From positions 1 through 41,297 of IMG/VR virus record IMGVR_UViG_3300036785_000873: a stretch of 41,297 nt of DNA; one strand, given 5' to 3'. The translations under genes and the position numbers were made by a program. The notes under the pieces are model-generated. The model was not told the DNA's origin and made no database searches. It saw only the letters and a list, made by a program, of their open reading frames with translations. Positions 30,840-39,500 of this stretch are shown here, piece by piece. How positions within the stretch are numbered: the first letter of the stretch is position 1; every line of letters starts with the position of its first letter. This DNA comes from a virus.

Positions 30840-31258
30840 GCTTTGACGACTCCTGCGCGTTGGGCGAGTTCTTTGAGCCAGGTCATCTGGCGCTCGGTCA
30901 GGAAGACCTTATCGTAGTTGAGCCCGCGGGCTTCGAGATCCCTGAGGAAGTCTTGTGCGCGTGCGCTCAATGGGCAGATGCGACTACGTGCTCTGATTTG
31001 GCCGATCAGGGTTAGCAGCAGGTCGCCGATCATCATGTGGTGGCTGACGGAGCCGCTGAACGTGCTGCCTTGCTCGACCTCACCGGCGCCATTGGTCAGC
31101 GCCGCGGTCAGGTCGTGGATGTCCAGACCGTCGGCGATCAACGTCCGCTCGATCGCAGCGACGGTAGCGATGACCTCACCCTCATGGGGACTGGTCAGCC
31201 GTGGGATCAGCTTAGCGAGCCGCTCGCGTGTCTTTTGCGGGATTGGCCGAGGCGACAT
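30836..31258 (-). CDS. DUF2786-like early protein (140 aa)
   Basis: ATG 31258 (MSPRPIPQKTRERLAKLIPR), one base after the previous stop; a GTG at 31276 is also possible. 'RERLAKLIPRLTSPHEGEVIATVAAIERTL' recalls the DUF2786-type start ('L..LASp.EgEa..A...a.rl'), and the C-terminus 'FLTERQMTWLKELAQRAG' is a recurrent phage ending. Function unknown. Confidence 0.6.
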   Translation of the reverse strand: MSPRPIPQKTRERLAKLIPRLTSPHEGEVIATVAAIERTLIADGLDIHDLTAALTNGAGEVEQGSTFSGSVSHHMMIGDLLLTLIGQIRARSRICPLSARAQDFLRDLEARGLNYDKVFLTERQMTWLKELAQRAGVVKA

Positions 31259-31259
31259 T

Positions 31260-31517
31260 TTAGCGGGGCCTCGCACAAAGCACGCAGACGGCCCACATCA
31301 CAGCGCTAGGAAAGAGATTGGTCAGACGCAAAAACGTGTGTGTCTGGGAATAAGCAAATCGCTCTCCGTTCCAGCGAAGATAATATCTGCGACGATAGCT
31401 CCGGCAAATTAAACCGGGCCCAATCAGCACAACGGTTTCCCACTCTTCTGGCGCTGTGCGAAGGCCATATTCTATGGTCCAAATTCCAGCCCGTTCTTTT
31501 TTGCAACACCTTTTCAT
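31260..31517 (-). CDS. Small protein (85 aa)
   Basis: ATG 31517 after GGGAGAGGCAGAG. MKRCCKKERAGIWTIEYGLR... with 'VVLIGPGLICRSYRRRYYLRW' and a Cys-containing C-terminus. It is the first gene after the ACTGGCGC repeat array, so it may be transcribed from a promoter there. Unknown function. Confidence 0.55.
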   Translation of the reverse strand: MKRCCKKERAGIWTIEYGLRTAPEEWETVVLIGPGLICRSYRRRYYLRWNGERFAYSQTHTFLRLTNLFPSAVMWAVCVLCARPR

Positions 31518-31604
31518 CTCTGCCTCTCCCATAGGCGACGGAAGCACCAGAACCTTGCGCCGGACGCGTGCGGTTTGAGAGTATCGTCAGAGGGGACGTG
31601 TGCC

Positions 31605-31736
31605 ACCCCCACGCTAGTGGGGGGGGGCACTGGCGCGCGTAGTGCGCCAGTCCCCTATGACTATAGTCCAAACCGCTCACTGGCGCAGATCATGGTGCGC
31701 CAGTCATGCGCCAGTCCGCAAGCTGACTGGCGCGCA
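31605..31736. repeat. Array of six ACTGGCGC half-sites (three inverted pairs)
   Basis: ACTGGCGC at 31629-31636, 31679-31686 and 31726-31733; its complement GCGCCAGT at 31644-31651, 31697-31704 and 31708-31715. A GACTATAGTC palindrome (31659-31668) and a G9 run with CCCCCAC/GTGGGGG pairing (about 31605-31627) flank them. The array lies between the primase-helicase stop and the next gene. It looks like operators for a dimeric regulator or an origin-type iteron cluster. Confidence 0.8.
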
Positions 31737-31739
31737 GTT

Positions 31740-33851
31740 TTACAGCATCGCTTGCTGCTGGCTTTCGGCCTGTGTTGCATGGCCGTTGGTTGCATTTTTT
31801 GAACGTACACGCGTACGCATTTTTCGGCTCGTCGGAGACTTGTATTTGTCCTCCTTGAACTGGCCCGCCTTGCGCCATGCCGTGATCATTTTGACGGCCC
31901 GATCAAAATCGACGTGGAAGAAGCTCTCAACGAAATCCCCGACATAGCGGCTCATCTCGGCTTCGCTTTGCTTGCGGCTGTCGAGGGTCCAGAACTCGCC
32001 GCTGGGGTCGCCGTCCTCGTTGAGGATGCCGCGATCTAAGCGGCCGAAAAATTCCTTAATCTGGATGTCATCAATATCTGCGAAGATGCCTTTCGGTTTC
32101 CATGGCTTCAGCGCACCGACCTGGTCGCCGGGTTGGTTGTGCTCCGGTCTGGCGTTGGCGAGAGTAACCGTCTCTTTGTAAAACCATTTCGCAGCCGAAG
32201 TGACTAAGTTGAGATTGGCTTTTGCGTCGTCATAACGCAGATACTGTAGGCGTCGCGCGCGCTCCTGCTCGGTCAATAGAGTTTTGGCTTCCTCAGCCGT
32301 CATCGGAAACAGCGTAGAGACGATACGCGCAATACCAATCAGTGCGCCGGCGCCGCGCGCTGCATCGACATCGCCAGCCATGCCGGTGGCGTATTTTTTC
32401 GTGTGATGGATTAGGCAGACGGCGCAGTTGGCTCGCCGTGCGACTTCACGCCAAAGAACGCCAGCCCATTTAAGCTCCGAGTTCGAGTTCTCGTCGCCCT
32501 CGAACGTCTCAGCAAATGGATCGACGAATACTATATCGATTTTGTTGGCGATGACAGTTGCGACGATACGCTCCAGCCACGGCGTCCTTACCAGCGTCTT
32601 GGTCTTGGCATCGAACTTTGCAATGACGGCTCCGTCGGGATTATCTGCGAGACGAAATTTACCTTTCAAATCGCGCTGCTCGACTCCCATGATATAGAGT
32701 GCTGCAATCAATCGGCGCTTCATTTCGTCAGTTTCATCTTCTGAATTGATAACCAAGACATTGAAGACCTCGCGTGGGCGCCAGTCAGCCCAGGCTTTGC
32801 CTTCGACACATGCAATGCCCCACTGCAACGTCAACAGACTTTTGCCGACGCCACTTGGCGCTACCAAGACGGTGACATGCCGTCGCATGAGTAAGCCTGG
32901 AACAACCCAATCGCGTGGATTGACGTCTTTGTCGTCGAGAGGAAAAGGGTCGATGAGTGGGATGCTATCAATTTCTGTTTCTTGTCCGGGTATCCATTCC
33001 GGTGTCTGCTCGACCAGCGTATAGAGTTCATTGATGCCGTATCCAGCTTGAAACCAATCGGAGACATCGCCCTTGCGTGGCATCTGCTTCCAATGTCGCC
33101 AAAGCTCCAAGACGCGCACATGCTGCGCTACGCCATTGAGGGCTAACGCCACGTCTTGTGCGTGATCCTGACCTGGTAGGACCGGACGCCCATCAGGATG
33201 CAGCATGACTTCATTGGTCTTAGGGTGTCGCTTCGGCGGATCAAAATCAGGAATGATGACGACATCAGCGCCACGAAAAAATTCAGTGAGGTCCGGGCGC
33301 CACTTGCCAGCACCACCGGCATTTGTCGTCGAAGGTATTCCTAGCGACCAGAGCCGATCGCAATCCTTCTCGCCTTCGACAATGAAGACAACGCGATCAA
33401 TGTGCTCCAGCAGATCCGGCAAGCGGTATGGTACTTGCCGAACGCCCTTGACCGACCACGACCAGCCATCGGGTTTGCTCTTGTCAGGACGACGCTGGCG
33501 AAAATCTTTTGGATCGAAGCGCACGACCTGAAATAAAAGCTGGCCGACCTCGTCGGGGTAATCATAAGTAGCGACGATCTTGCCAAGGCGACCGGTGCTG
33601 CCATTGGTCCTGTTCTCAAAACCATGCTCTTTAAGCCATTGCGAGACATCGCCACCGTTGATCTGGCGTCTGATCAGATCAATAGCGCCGCCGCCCTCGC
33701 CAAGCTCATGGTCGTACCAGGTTCCTTTTTTGAGATCGACTGCGAGCGATCCGCGTGCGCCATAGCGTAATTCGGTCTTCGATGACAACGCTTGATTCGG
33801 TTCGCCCAGCAACGCGCGCGCAATCGGCTCGATCAGGGCGACAAAATCCAC
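31740..33851 (-). CDS. TOPRIM primase fused to RepA-like ATPase/helicase
   Basis: 703 aa from GTG 33851 behind CGAGG. Residues 30-70: degenerate primase N-terminus ('KGTWYDHELGEGGGAIDLI'). Residues 152-205: TOPRIM, with 'VVFIVEGEKDCDRLWSLG' (Glu159, Glu161) and 'VVIIPDFDP' (Asp202, Asp204). Residues 318-520: RecA/RepA-like ATPase, with Walker A APSGVGKS (331-338), Walker B 'IDIVFVDPF', and 'CLIHHTKK'. The C-terminal 170 residues end in a basic tail. It should unwind and prime phage DNA. The repeat array immediately follows its stop. Confidence 0.9.
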   Translation of the reverse strand: MDFVALIEPIARALLGEPNQALSSKTELRYGARGSLAVDLKKGTWYDHELGEGGGAIDLIRRQINGGDVSQWLKEHGFENRTNGSTGRLGKIVATYDYPDEVGQLLFQVVRFDPKDFRQRRPDKSKPDGWSWSVKGVRQVPYRLPDLLEHIDRVVFIVEGEKDCDRLWSLGIPSTTNAGGAGKWRPDLTEFFRGADVVIIPDFDPPKRHPKTNEVMLHPDGRPVLPGQDHAQDVALALNGVAQHVRVLELWRHWKQMPRKGDVSDWFQAGYGINELYTLVEQTPEWIPGQETEIDSIPLIDPFPLDDKDVNPRDWVVPGLLMRRHVTVLVAPSGVGKSLLTLQWGIACVEGKAWADWRPREVFNVLVINSEDETDEMKRRLIAALYIMGVEQRDLKGKFRLADNPDGAVIAKFDAKTKTLVRTPWLERIVATVIANKIDIVFVDPFAETFEGDENSNSELKWAGVLWREVARRANCAVCLIHHTKKYATGMAGDVDAARGAGALIGIARIVSTLFPMTAEEAKTLLTEQERARRLQYLRYDDAKANLNLVTSAAKWFYKETVTLANARPEHNQPGDQVGALKPWKPKGIFADIDDIQIKEFFGRLDRGILNEDGDPSGEFWTLDSRKQSEAEMSRYVGDFVESFFHVDFDRAVKMITAWRKAGQFKEDKYKSPTSRKMRTRVRSKNATNGHATQAESQQQAML

Positions 33852-33894
33852 GGCAACCTCGATTCAAGCGAGTGCCCTTGTTCTGATAACGCGC

Positions 33895-34149
33895 TTAGAA
33901 CTGTAGAGACGGGCTCGCGCTTCTGTTCTTGCTTGGCGCGTGAGCACCGTCATGTTGCTTACGCAGTCTTACGAATCTGTCGCGGGCGAGTTGGACACGC
34001 TTCATCAGGTCAATGAAGACCTGGCGCTCCCAGTCCTCCATGGCCTTCTTCGGCAAGATCAAAACATCAGCCATCACCGCCTCGTACGCAGCAGCGGCAG
34101 CGCAAAGCTCGTCTGGCCAGTCAACGTCGCGTTTGATCAGCCTCGGCAT
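33895..34149 (-). CDS. Small helical protein (84 aa)
   Basis: ATG 34149 after AAGGGCGACGACG. MPRLIKRDVDWPDELCAAAA ... RLRKQHDGAHAPSKNRSASP, a long central helix with a basic C-terminus. Unknown. Confidence 0.55.
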   Translation of the reverse strand: MPRLIKRDVDWPDELCAAAAAYEAVMADVLILPKKAMEDWERQVFIDLMKRVQLARDRFVRLRKQHDGAHAPSKNRSASPSLQF

Positions 34150-34160
34150 CGTCGTCGCCC

Positions 34161-34613
34161 TTACAGGACATTGCGTTTGCTGTATTCGAGGTCGTGCTGC
34201 TCATCGAGATTGATGTGCTCAATTCCGAGGATGCAGTAGCCGATCGCCAAGCCCTTCAGCGGCGCGATGCAGCCGACGCCTGCGCCGTTGAGGACATAGG
34301 TGACGCGCATGCGCACGCTGCGGCCGGTGTATTTCGCGGTCGCCTCCTTGTCAGGATGATCGCCCGGCTCCCATTCGCGCAGCGCGAGTTCGTCGCCAGG
34401 CCGGTAATCGCGATCGTTGCGGCGAAGCTCGAACATCTTCTTGCCTGCAAGAATGTCGGCGAAGAATTCAGGCCAACTTTTAAGTTCGTGGGTCTTCATT
34501 TCTGCGTCCCCTGGTCGCGTCCTCTTGTCGACGTTCGTCTCGGACGGCTCGCTCGCATAGACGCCAAGCTCGGCGCCGCAGTAAAAGCAATATCGCATCT
34601 TCATTTTTCTCAT
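34161..34613 (-). CDS. DUF3850/ASCH-like protein with N-terminal zinc knuckle (150 aa)
   Basis: 'MKMRYCFYCGAELG' holds a CxxC knuckle. Residues 39-142 ('HELKSWPEFFADILAGKKMFELRRNDRDYRPGDELALREWEPGD... YCILGIEHI') match the DUF3850 PUA-like RNA-binding fold. Such proteins are common in phage early regions. ATG 34613 overlaps the upstream stop (ATGA). An internal ATG (MKTHELKSW) could give the bare domain. Confidence 0.75.
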   Translation of the reverse strand: MRKMKMRYCFYCGAELGVYASEPSETNVDKRTRPGDAEMKTHELKSWPEFFADILAGKKMFELRRNDRDYRPGDELALREWEPGDHPDKEATAKYTGRSVRMRVTYVLNGAGVGCIAPLKGLAIGYCILGIEHINLDEQHDLEYSKRNVL

Positions 34614-34807
34614 ACCAACAGCTTCTCGATCAGCAGCGCCTCCGGCGCAGTCACGACTATGTTGCCGTCCTCGACGCCGCTGGGCGAACGATCAATCTCG
34701 ATCGCGCTTTTCGGCAGCCAAGCTTTGTGCTCGCCGTCGACCGTCACCAGGATGGCGGCGTCGGTCTCATGCACCAGCGTGCATTCAAGGTCGTATGACT
34801 TCGTCAT
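34610..34807 (-). CDS. Small protein (65 aa)
   Basis: MTKSYDLECTLVHETDAAIL VTVDGEHKAWLPKSAIEIDR..., a compact beta-rich sequence, resembling short phage proteins near DUF3850 genes. It overlaps the upstream gene by 23 bases. Unknown function. Confidence 0.6.
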   Translation of the reverse strand: MTKSYDLECTLVHETDAAILVTVDGEHKAWLPKSAIEIDRSPSGVEDGNIVVTAPEALLIEKLLV

Positions 34808-35852
34808 TTTTGCTCACATCATAATCGTGGGTTACGAATCCGAGGCTGGCATCGCCGCGCTGATGTTCATGCACCCAAATCTGATGACCCTGGCAGCGGC
34901 GGCAGACCATCTGATCATCGAAATCGTGTTGGCAGGTCGGCGTCAGCGGAAAGCGCCAATCCTTGCGCCAGTGGCCACGCACCTGATGCGCGCGCTTGCG
35001 CAGCAGCATCGCTGTGCGCAGCACGAGCTTGCGAAATTGCGTTTCCGGCACGGTCAGATGAACGATCGAGTGCTTGAGAAACTTTTTGTATGTTCCGCGC
35101 GCGACGTATCCCTTGCTGGGCTCGACAAATTCGATCTTCACCGGCAAATCGTTGATCGTCGCCAGCAGTGCCCACAAATCGCCAACCGGAATGCCTGGCT
35201 TATAATCTATTGCCTCTGGCATCGCCTCGTTGATGGCAGCCATATGCTTGGGCGCGAAAGTTGGAACGTAAAAAGTAATCTCGCTGACGTGCTTGTCGTC
35301 TTCGAAATCCTCCATGTGCGTCGGACCAACGGGAGAGATTTGAGCATGATGTGGCGTATAAGGCGGCAGATCGTCAGTCGAAGACCAGGCTGTACTTAAA
35401 GGATAGACAAAAGCCCGGTTCTTCCATTGCACACTGCCAAAGACTTCTGTTGCAAGAAACGCAGTCTCAACGCCTGGATGCTGCCGCAATAACCATCCAA
35501 GCCGCTCCGGATACTCTACGTCCGGCTGGTCCGGTTCGATACCATATTCTGTCTTGAGCCGGTCGACGTAAGCCAGAAAGTCGAATTCAATCCAGGTCAA
35601 TGCATGCGGCAATCGTGCCTGTTGACGCACGTTGTCGAGCATGAGGCGGCGCTTGCGTTTGCCGCCGCGCCAAAGACCGCGACCAAGATCAGCCATATAT
35701 CGACTCATAGCGACATCAAGAACGAATTTTCGCGCGTTGATAACGTCCAGCAGGCGAGCGCGAAATTCCTCTCTTGCCTGACCCGGCCTAATAAATCGCT
35801 GGTCGTGCAGCGTCGCTGTACATCTATCGGCAAGCGTCGGAGGATTTTTCAT
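34785..35852 (-). CDS. Conserved-type early protein with C-terminal zinc knuckle (355 aa)
   Basis: ATG 35852 overlaps the upstream stop. The first 300 residues have no motif that I recognise ('SAWSSTDDLPPYTP' type mixed sequence). Residues about 300-345, 'HQVRGHWRKDWR....CQHDFDDQMVCRRCQGHQIWVHEHQRGDASLGFV', contain a Cys/His cluster likely to bind zinc and an RGDASLG ending. It lies in the early block; a nucleic-acid role is a guess. Confidence 0.6.
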   Translation of the reverse strand: MKNPPTLADRCTATLHDQRFIRPGQAREEFRARLLDVINARKFVLDVAMSRYMADLGRGLWRGGKRKRRLMLDNVRQQARLPHALTWIEFDFLAYVDRLKTEYGIEPDQPDVEYPERLGWLLRQHPGVETAFLATEVFGSVQWKNRAFVYPLSTAWSSTDDLPPYTPHHAQISPVGPTHMEDFEDDKHVSEITFYVPTFAPKHMAAINEAMPEAIDYKPGIPVGDLWALLATINDLPVKIEFVEPSKGYVARGTYKKFLKHSIVHLTVPETQFRKLVLRTAMLLRKRAHQVRGHWRKDWRFPLTPTCQHDFDDQMVCRRCQGHQIWVHEHQRGDASLGFVTHDYDVSKNDEVIRP

Positions 35853-36064
35853 CGCCCACCAGACCGTTGCTTCGCGACGTACTCGCGCGTTACCTCGTCG
35901 TCGATTGCGTTCATCAAATGATAGTCGCTGCCGTCTCGTTCAGGATGATTCACGTTGATGCCGAGCTTGCGATAGCGAGCTTCGCACTCCGCGCGCCACT
36001 CGCAGGTGTGCGGTCCGCTCTGCGTGCCGCAGCCGCAGTCTGGCCAGGCAGGACAACCACTCAC
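35849..36064 (-). CDS. Cys-rich small protein (71 aa)
   Basis: GTG 36064 overlaps the preceding stop (GTGA), preferred over a distant upstream start. MSGCPAWPDCGCGTQSGPHT CEWRAECEARYRKLG: five Cys in the first 30 residues suggest a metal knuckle. The tail is charged. Unknown function. Confidence 0.6.
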   Translation of the reverse strand: MSGCPAWPDCGCGTQSGPHTCEWRAECEARYRKLGINVNHPERDGSDYHLMNAIDDEVTREYVAKQRSGGR

Positions 36065-36273
36065 AGCGGCACTCCATTGAGCAGCATGCAGCCGAACCAT
36101 CCGACAGCGAAGCCGACGAGCGCACCGGCGAACCACATCATCCAACCGAGTTTCTGCATCGTTCGATCTTTCAGCGGTCGGCGAATTTCTCTAACGCGAT
36201 TGTAGATCTCATCGACGCGCTGCTGATGCTCGTCGATAGCTTTATTGAAGGCCTCGCGCATGCTCTCAGTCAT
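36061..36273 (-). CDS. Small membrane protein (70 aa)
   Basis: ATG 36273. MTESMREAFNKAIDEHQQRV ... RTMQK is an N-terminal charged helix, then 'LGWMMWFAGALVGFAVGWFGCMLL' is a transmembrane segment (about 42-65). It resembles the 30176 gene in layout (charged helix plus C-terminal TM). Confidence 0.65.
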   Translation of the reverse strand: MTESMREAFNKAIDEHQQRVDEIYNRVREIRRPLKDRTMQKLGWMMWFAGALVGFAVGWFGCMLLNGVPL

Positions 36274-36282
36274 TGCTGTCGG

Positions 36283-37152
36283 TCATCGCTGTCTCGCTTG
36301 ATGCCAGGCGCGTGCGCCACGCCTTCTTGGCAGCCGCGCTAAGCGAAGCCTGCGAACGCCGCTTTGAGCTTCTTGCGTCCGTTTTTCTTCATGTCTGCGC
36401 TCCCTGATGCTGGACCAAGAAAGGACCCCGCACGGAAATTGCCGCACCAGCAAGTCTGGCGGGATCTCTGCCTTGCCAGTCATTTGCTTCAGAAAAAATG
36501 CGACGCCTCGCTCGGCGCATTCGTCCCGCAGGTTGCGTGCCCATGGCAGGCGCATGAAGCGCCGACCGTGCCCGGTCTCGCCGCCGCAGATAATCCAATC
36601 GGGTAACGTCCCTGAACGTGGCAGCCGCAATCGACCGATCGCGGGCTCATAAGAGACGAAGCGCACCCGCGCAGGGACTTGCGCGGCGATCGGCCAGCGA
36701 TGATCGAAGTTTTTCTGGTCCTCGCCGGTGACGCCAAACCAAACATTGTCGGGGCAGCCGAACTCGGCCCACGAGGGGACAAGCTTGCGGAAATTTTCCG
36801 GACGCTTCGTCAACAGCAACCAATCGAGCGCTGGCGTAACTTTGATCAGCGCACACAAGTCGGAGCGCCATGGCCGCGGCACCTTATTGTCGAGCCAATC
36901 GGACAGCGAAGCGCAAAAGACGCGATAACGTATGCCGTCGGCCAGCGCTCGCGCGTTCCAGCGCACCGGCTGCCGCCAGGTCTGTTCTGAGGTACGAACG
37001 CGCTTGCCGTGCGGGCCCCAAACAACGCGATGGTAGCGATGGTCCATGAGATGCTCGGCGTAGCATCTGTCGCAGCCAGCAGAGACCTTCTGGCACCCTA
37101 TCCAGGGATTCATCGTGTGGTCGCACCACTCGATTTTAGTGAATTCACCCAT
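36283..37152 (-). CDS. DUF5131 / phage Gp37-Gp68 family protein
   Basis: 289 aa from ATG 37152 (MGEFTKIEWCDHTMNPWIGC); a GTG at 37161 is possible. 'TKIEWCDHTMNPWIGCQKVSAGCDRCYAE' contains the C-x6-C-x2-C cluster typical of this radical-SAM-like family, and 'WLLLTKRPENFRKL', 'NVWFGVTGEDQKNFDHR' and 'VRFVSYEPAIG' follow as usual. The normal domain end (LLVRQFP) is followed here by about 50 Arg/Ser-rich residues, suggesting a lost stop or a frameshift in the 3' end. Function unknown. Confidence 0.8.
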   Translation of the reverse strand: MGEFTKIEWCDHTMNPWIGCQKVSAGCDRCYAEHLMDHRYHRVVWGPHGKRVRTSEQTWRQPVRWNARALADGIRYRVFCASLSDWLDNKVPRPWRSDLCALIKVTPALDWLLLTKRPENFRKLVPSWAEFGCPDNVWFGVTGEDQKNFDHRWPIAAQVPARVRFVSYEPAIGRLRLPRSGTLPDWIICGGETGHGRRFMRLPWARNLRDECAERGVAFFLKQMTGKAEIPPDLLVRQFPCGVLSWSSIRERRHEEKRTQEAQSGVRRLRLARLPRRRGARAWHQARQR

Positions 37153-37164
37153 GATGTTCACGGC

Positions 37165-37335
37165 TCATTTTTGCAGCATATCGCGTAGCTCTTGCAGCGC
37201 CTTGTTCGCTCGCTCGATCTCCTTCGTCAACCCCGCAACATCATCTTTGGTTATTGGCTGGTCGCGCGGATCGATTGGTATTGCCAAGGGCGTTGCCAAG
37301 ACTTGTCTGATCCTATTCCAGGCGGCCCTCAACAT
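37165..37335 (-). CDS. 56-aa helical protein
   Basis: ATG 37335 has AGAGG six bases upstream. MLRAAWNRIRQVLATPLAIP ... DDVAGLTKEIERANKALQEL RDMLQK. The N-terminus is basic and the C-half is a coiled-coil-like helix. The ribosome site and tight spacing (9 bases after the preceding stop) support it. Confidence 0.65.
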   Translation of the reverse strand: MLRAAWNRIRQVLATPLAIPIDPRDQPITKDDVAGLTKEIERANKALQELRDMLQK

Positions 37336-37344
37336 GGTTGGCCT

Positions 37345-37596
37345 CTATTGCTGCCGTCCCGTGATCGGCACTGGACCAATCTTGCTGATCGTCACCGCTG
37401 GCAGCGACGACTGCGTCAGATGCGCCATTGCGATCTCAACCTTGATCGTCTCGATGACGACCCGCGCCAGGCTGATATGCAGCCGCGCCTCGGTCGCCGA
37501 GATTTTGTTCTCGTCGACGAGCTTCCAGACGCGCAGCATCTTGTCGCGGATGTCAGCGGTATCCCTTAGAATCAACGGTGGAGTCTTTGCGAGCAT
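37345..37596 (-). CDS. Small helical protein (83 aa)
   Basis: MLAKTPPLILRDTADIRDKM LRVWKLVDENKISATEARL...; mostly helical with a beta-like tail (SLPAVTISKIGPVPITGRQQ). It overlaps the preceding gene by 44 bases. Unknown. Confidence 0.55.
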   Translation of the reverse strand: MLAKTPPLILRDTADIRDKMLRVWKLVDENKISATEARLHISLARVVIETIKVEIAMAHLTQSSLPAVTISKIGPVPITGRQQ

Positions 37597-37831
37597 GGTA
37601 AGCGACCTTCTTCTTGAGCTTGCGGAGAATGATTTCGATTTCAGAGACGCGACGCTCTAGATCTGCAACCTGGTCCTGCACCGCGCGCCGAGCCGCGCCA
37701 ACCTCGCGCGCCAGTGGGCTCAGCCGCGGCTGGCATTCCTCGCAGCGCTCGCCGTCATCGGCAGCAAGCGGGGCGCCGCAAAGGCAGCGCCGACGGCAAG
37801 GCATGCCAGGACCAAGAATGAGTTCAGGCAT
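37553..37831 (-). CDS. Zinc-ribbon coiled-coil protein (92 aa)
   Basis: 'CRRRCLCGAPL....GERCEECQPRLSP' supplies a four-Cys ribbon in the first 35 residues, followed by a coiled-coil helix ('VQDQVADLERRVSEIEIILRKLKKKV'). ATG 37831. Probably a nucleic-acid or protein-binding small factor. Confidence 0.65.
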   Translation of the reverse strand: MPELILGPGMPCRRRCLCGAPLAADDGERCEECQPRLSPLAREVGAARRAVQDQVADLERRVSEIEIILRKLKKKVAYHARKDSTVDSKGYR

Positions 37832-39119
37832 TCTTCTGATCCTTCAGCGGTACGACATACGCAGACCTAAGCTCGTGTGTGCCGGCGAGTTCTTTGACGC
37901 ATTCAAGAACAACCTTGGCATCCGGGCAGTTGATCGCGTTCATGATTTCGCGAATCATAAAAGTCCTGAATGGATAGACCTGCAACAGGTGGCTGATATT
38001 GCGCTTGACGACCTCGTGCTGCGCAGCCAGTTGCTCGCGCAACACCGCCTGCTCGCGTCGTTCCTGCCCTTCGTGCTGCTCGCGTAGCTGTCCTTGTTCG
38101 CGCTCTCTGCGCTCGCGCTCAAGCGAGATCGCAACGGTGCGCTGCGCCTCCGCCCGCGCCATCGCAGCAGCCTTCTCGCGCTCGATGCGCGCAACTTCTG
38201 ACCGGTGAAACTCATACGCCTCAGCGGCTGGTGGTGGCGCGCTATCGCGCTCACGTTGCTCGCACTCAAGCTTGGCAGCCGCGAGCGCCTCGCGCTTGGC
38301 CCGCTCGGCTTGTGCCTGCTTCGCCCGGATCGCGCGCCGGATCGCGCGCGCTTCCTTCTCGCGCCCCTTGTTGCGCTGCAGGGCCCGCCAGCCCAGCATC
38401 AGCCTGTCGTAGTAGGCGCGCTCGCGCTCGGCCCTTTGCCGCTGCTGATGGCGATAGCGCTCAAGCGCAGTCGCGGTCTTCGGCAGCGCTCCCGGTGTCG
38501 GCGGCTTCCTGCGCCAGATCTTGCCCGGCTCGACCTCTTCCCAAATCTCCCAGAACTTCGGCTTGTTTGCTTCCTCCGCCCGCGCTTCCCGCGCCTTTCT
38601 CTCGGCTTCTGCTCTGACGGCCTTTTGCTGCTCCTCGGCCAGGTCCCATTCGGCATCGGATTCCATTGTCGCCAGCAGACGCTTCTCGCGCTCCTGCTGC
38701 TGCGCTTCGCGCTGACGCTCCCATTCGCGCGCCATCTCGGCATCGGCCTCGGCGCGCTCGGCCGCCCGCTGCGCCCGCAGCTTGGCCCAGTCGCTATTGG
38801 CGCGCATGTCCTTGAGCGCTTGTTGCCGCGCCGCGCGCTCCTCCCGCGTCTCCGCATACTTCGGCTCGCCGAGGCGGCGGACGATCCCCTCCTCGACCCC
38901 ATATGGCCGGTTCCAATAATCAAGCTCGGCCAGATGGACCGAACGGCTGCCGCCGTCGTAGCAAGCGCCAGAAGAAACGCTGCCGTGATTGCGGATGCGC
39001 TCAAGAAGCTCGATGTCCGAAACGTCGAGATGCCTCGTATAGAAGCCGTTGCTCATCAGCCCATGCACGTAGCGGGCAAAATGCGGGATATAGGCGTCTC
39101 TGGAAAAATGGCGGCCCAT
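37824..39119 (-). CDS. Long coiled-coil protein (431 aa)
   Basis: ATG 39119 directly follows the upstream stop. Residues 1-80 are mixed. Residues about 90-370 are extremely charged Ala/Arg/Glu/Gln helix, expected to form a long coiled coil. The last 55 residues ('SHLLQVYPFRTFMIREIMNAINCPDAKVVLECVKELAGTHEL') look like a winged-helix-type end. Unknown role in the early block; perhaps a DNA- or host-interacting scaffold. Confidence 0.65.
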   Translation of the reverse strand: MGRHFSRDAYIPHFARYVHGLMSNGFYTRHLDVSDIELLERIRNHGSVSSGACYDGGSRSVHLAELDYWNRPYGVEEGIVRRLGEPKYAETREERAARQQALKDMRANSDWAKLRAQRAAERAEADAEMAREWERQREAQQQEREKRLLATMESDAEWDLAEEQQKAVRAEAERKAREARAEEANKPKFWEIWEEVEPGKIWRRKPPTPGALPKTATALERYRHQQRQRAERERAYYDRLMLGWRALQRNKGREKEARAIRRAIRAKQAQAERAKREALAAAKLECEQRERDSAPPPAAEAYEFHRSEVARIEREKAAAMARAEAQRTVAISLERERREREQGQLREQHEGQERREQAVLREQLAAQHEVVKRNISHLLQVYPFRTFMIREIMNAINCPDAKVVLECVKELAGTHELRSAYVVPLKDQKNA

Positions 39120-39500
39120 TTACTTGAGCCTCTTTTCGATTTCGGTAAGACGATCGTTGATGCGCCCGATCCAGACGTGGAAGTACGCCCAGCTAACGCG
39201 TTCGTGCATAACGCTCGCATGCTGTGGAGCGTCTGCCAGACCGAGCACGCGCTTGATGTCGCGAATGCTGCGATGGGTTTCGTTCTCGCTAAGAAACTCC
39301 TCGATCTTCTGATGCATGGCCTCGGCGCGTCTTGTGTAGCCGCTGACCAATTCCTCAAGTTCGTCGCGCAGGTCGCCAAGCTGGTCGCGCCTGACGTACT
39401 CGCCCAGGTCGACCATCTCTTTCCTGACAACAAGCTGTCGTTTCGGCTTCAGACGCGCAACCTGTCGCTTCGGCTTCAGATGCCGCTTCGGTTTCTTCAT
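39120..39500 (-). CDS. Helical protein with basic N-terminus (126 aa)
   Basis: ATG 39500 overlaps the RuvC-like stop (ATGA). The first 25 residues are Lys/Arg-rich repeats of 'LKPKRQ' (three near-copies); the rest is helical ('RRDQLGDLRDELEELVSGYTRRAEAMHQKIEEFLSE'). Probably DNA-associated. Unknown function. Confidence 0.6.
   Translation of the reverse strand: MKKPKRHLKPKRQVARLKPKRQLVVRKEMVDLGEYVRRDQLGDLRDELEELVSGYTRRAEAMHQKIEEFLSENETHRSIRDIKRVLGLADAPQHASVMHERVSWAYFHVWIGRINDRLTEIEKRLK

Noticed and set aside
31605-31736. CRISPR array
   Set aside because: The ACTGGCGC units are 8 bp, occur in both orientations and have irregular short spacers, unlike CRISPR repeats.
34194-35399. 401-aa plus-strand open frame
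   Set aside because: It runs antisense across three coupled minus-strand genes, including a recognisable DUF3850 protein.
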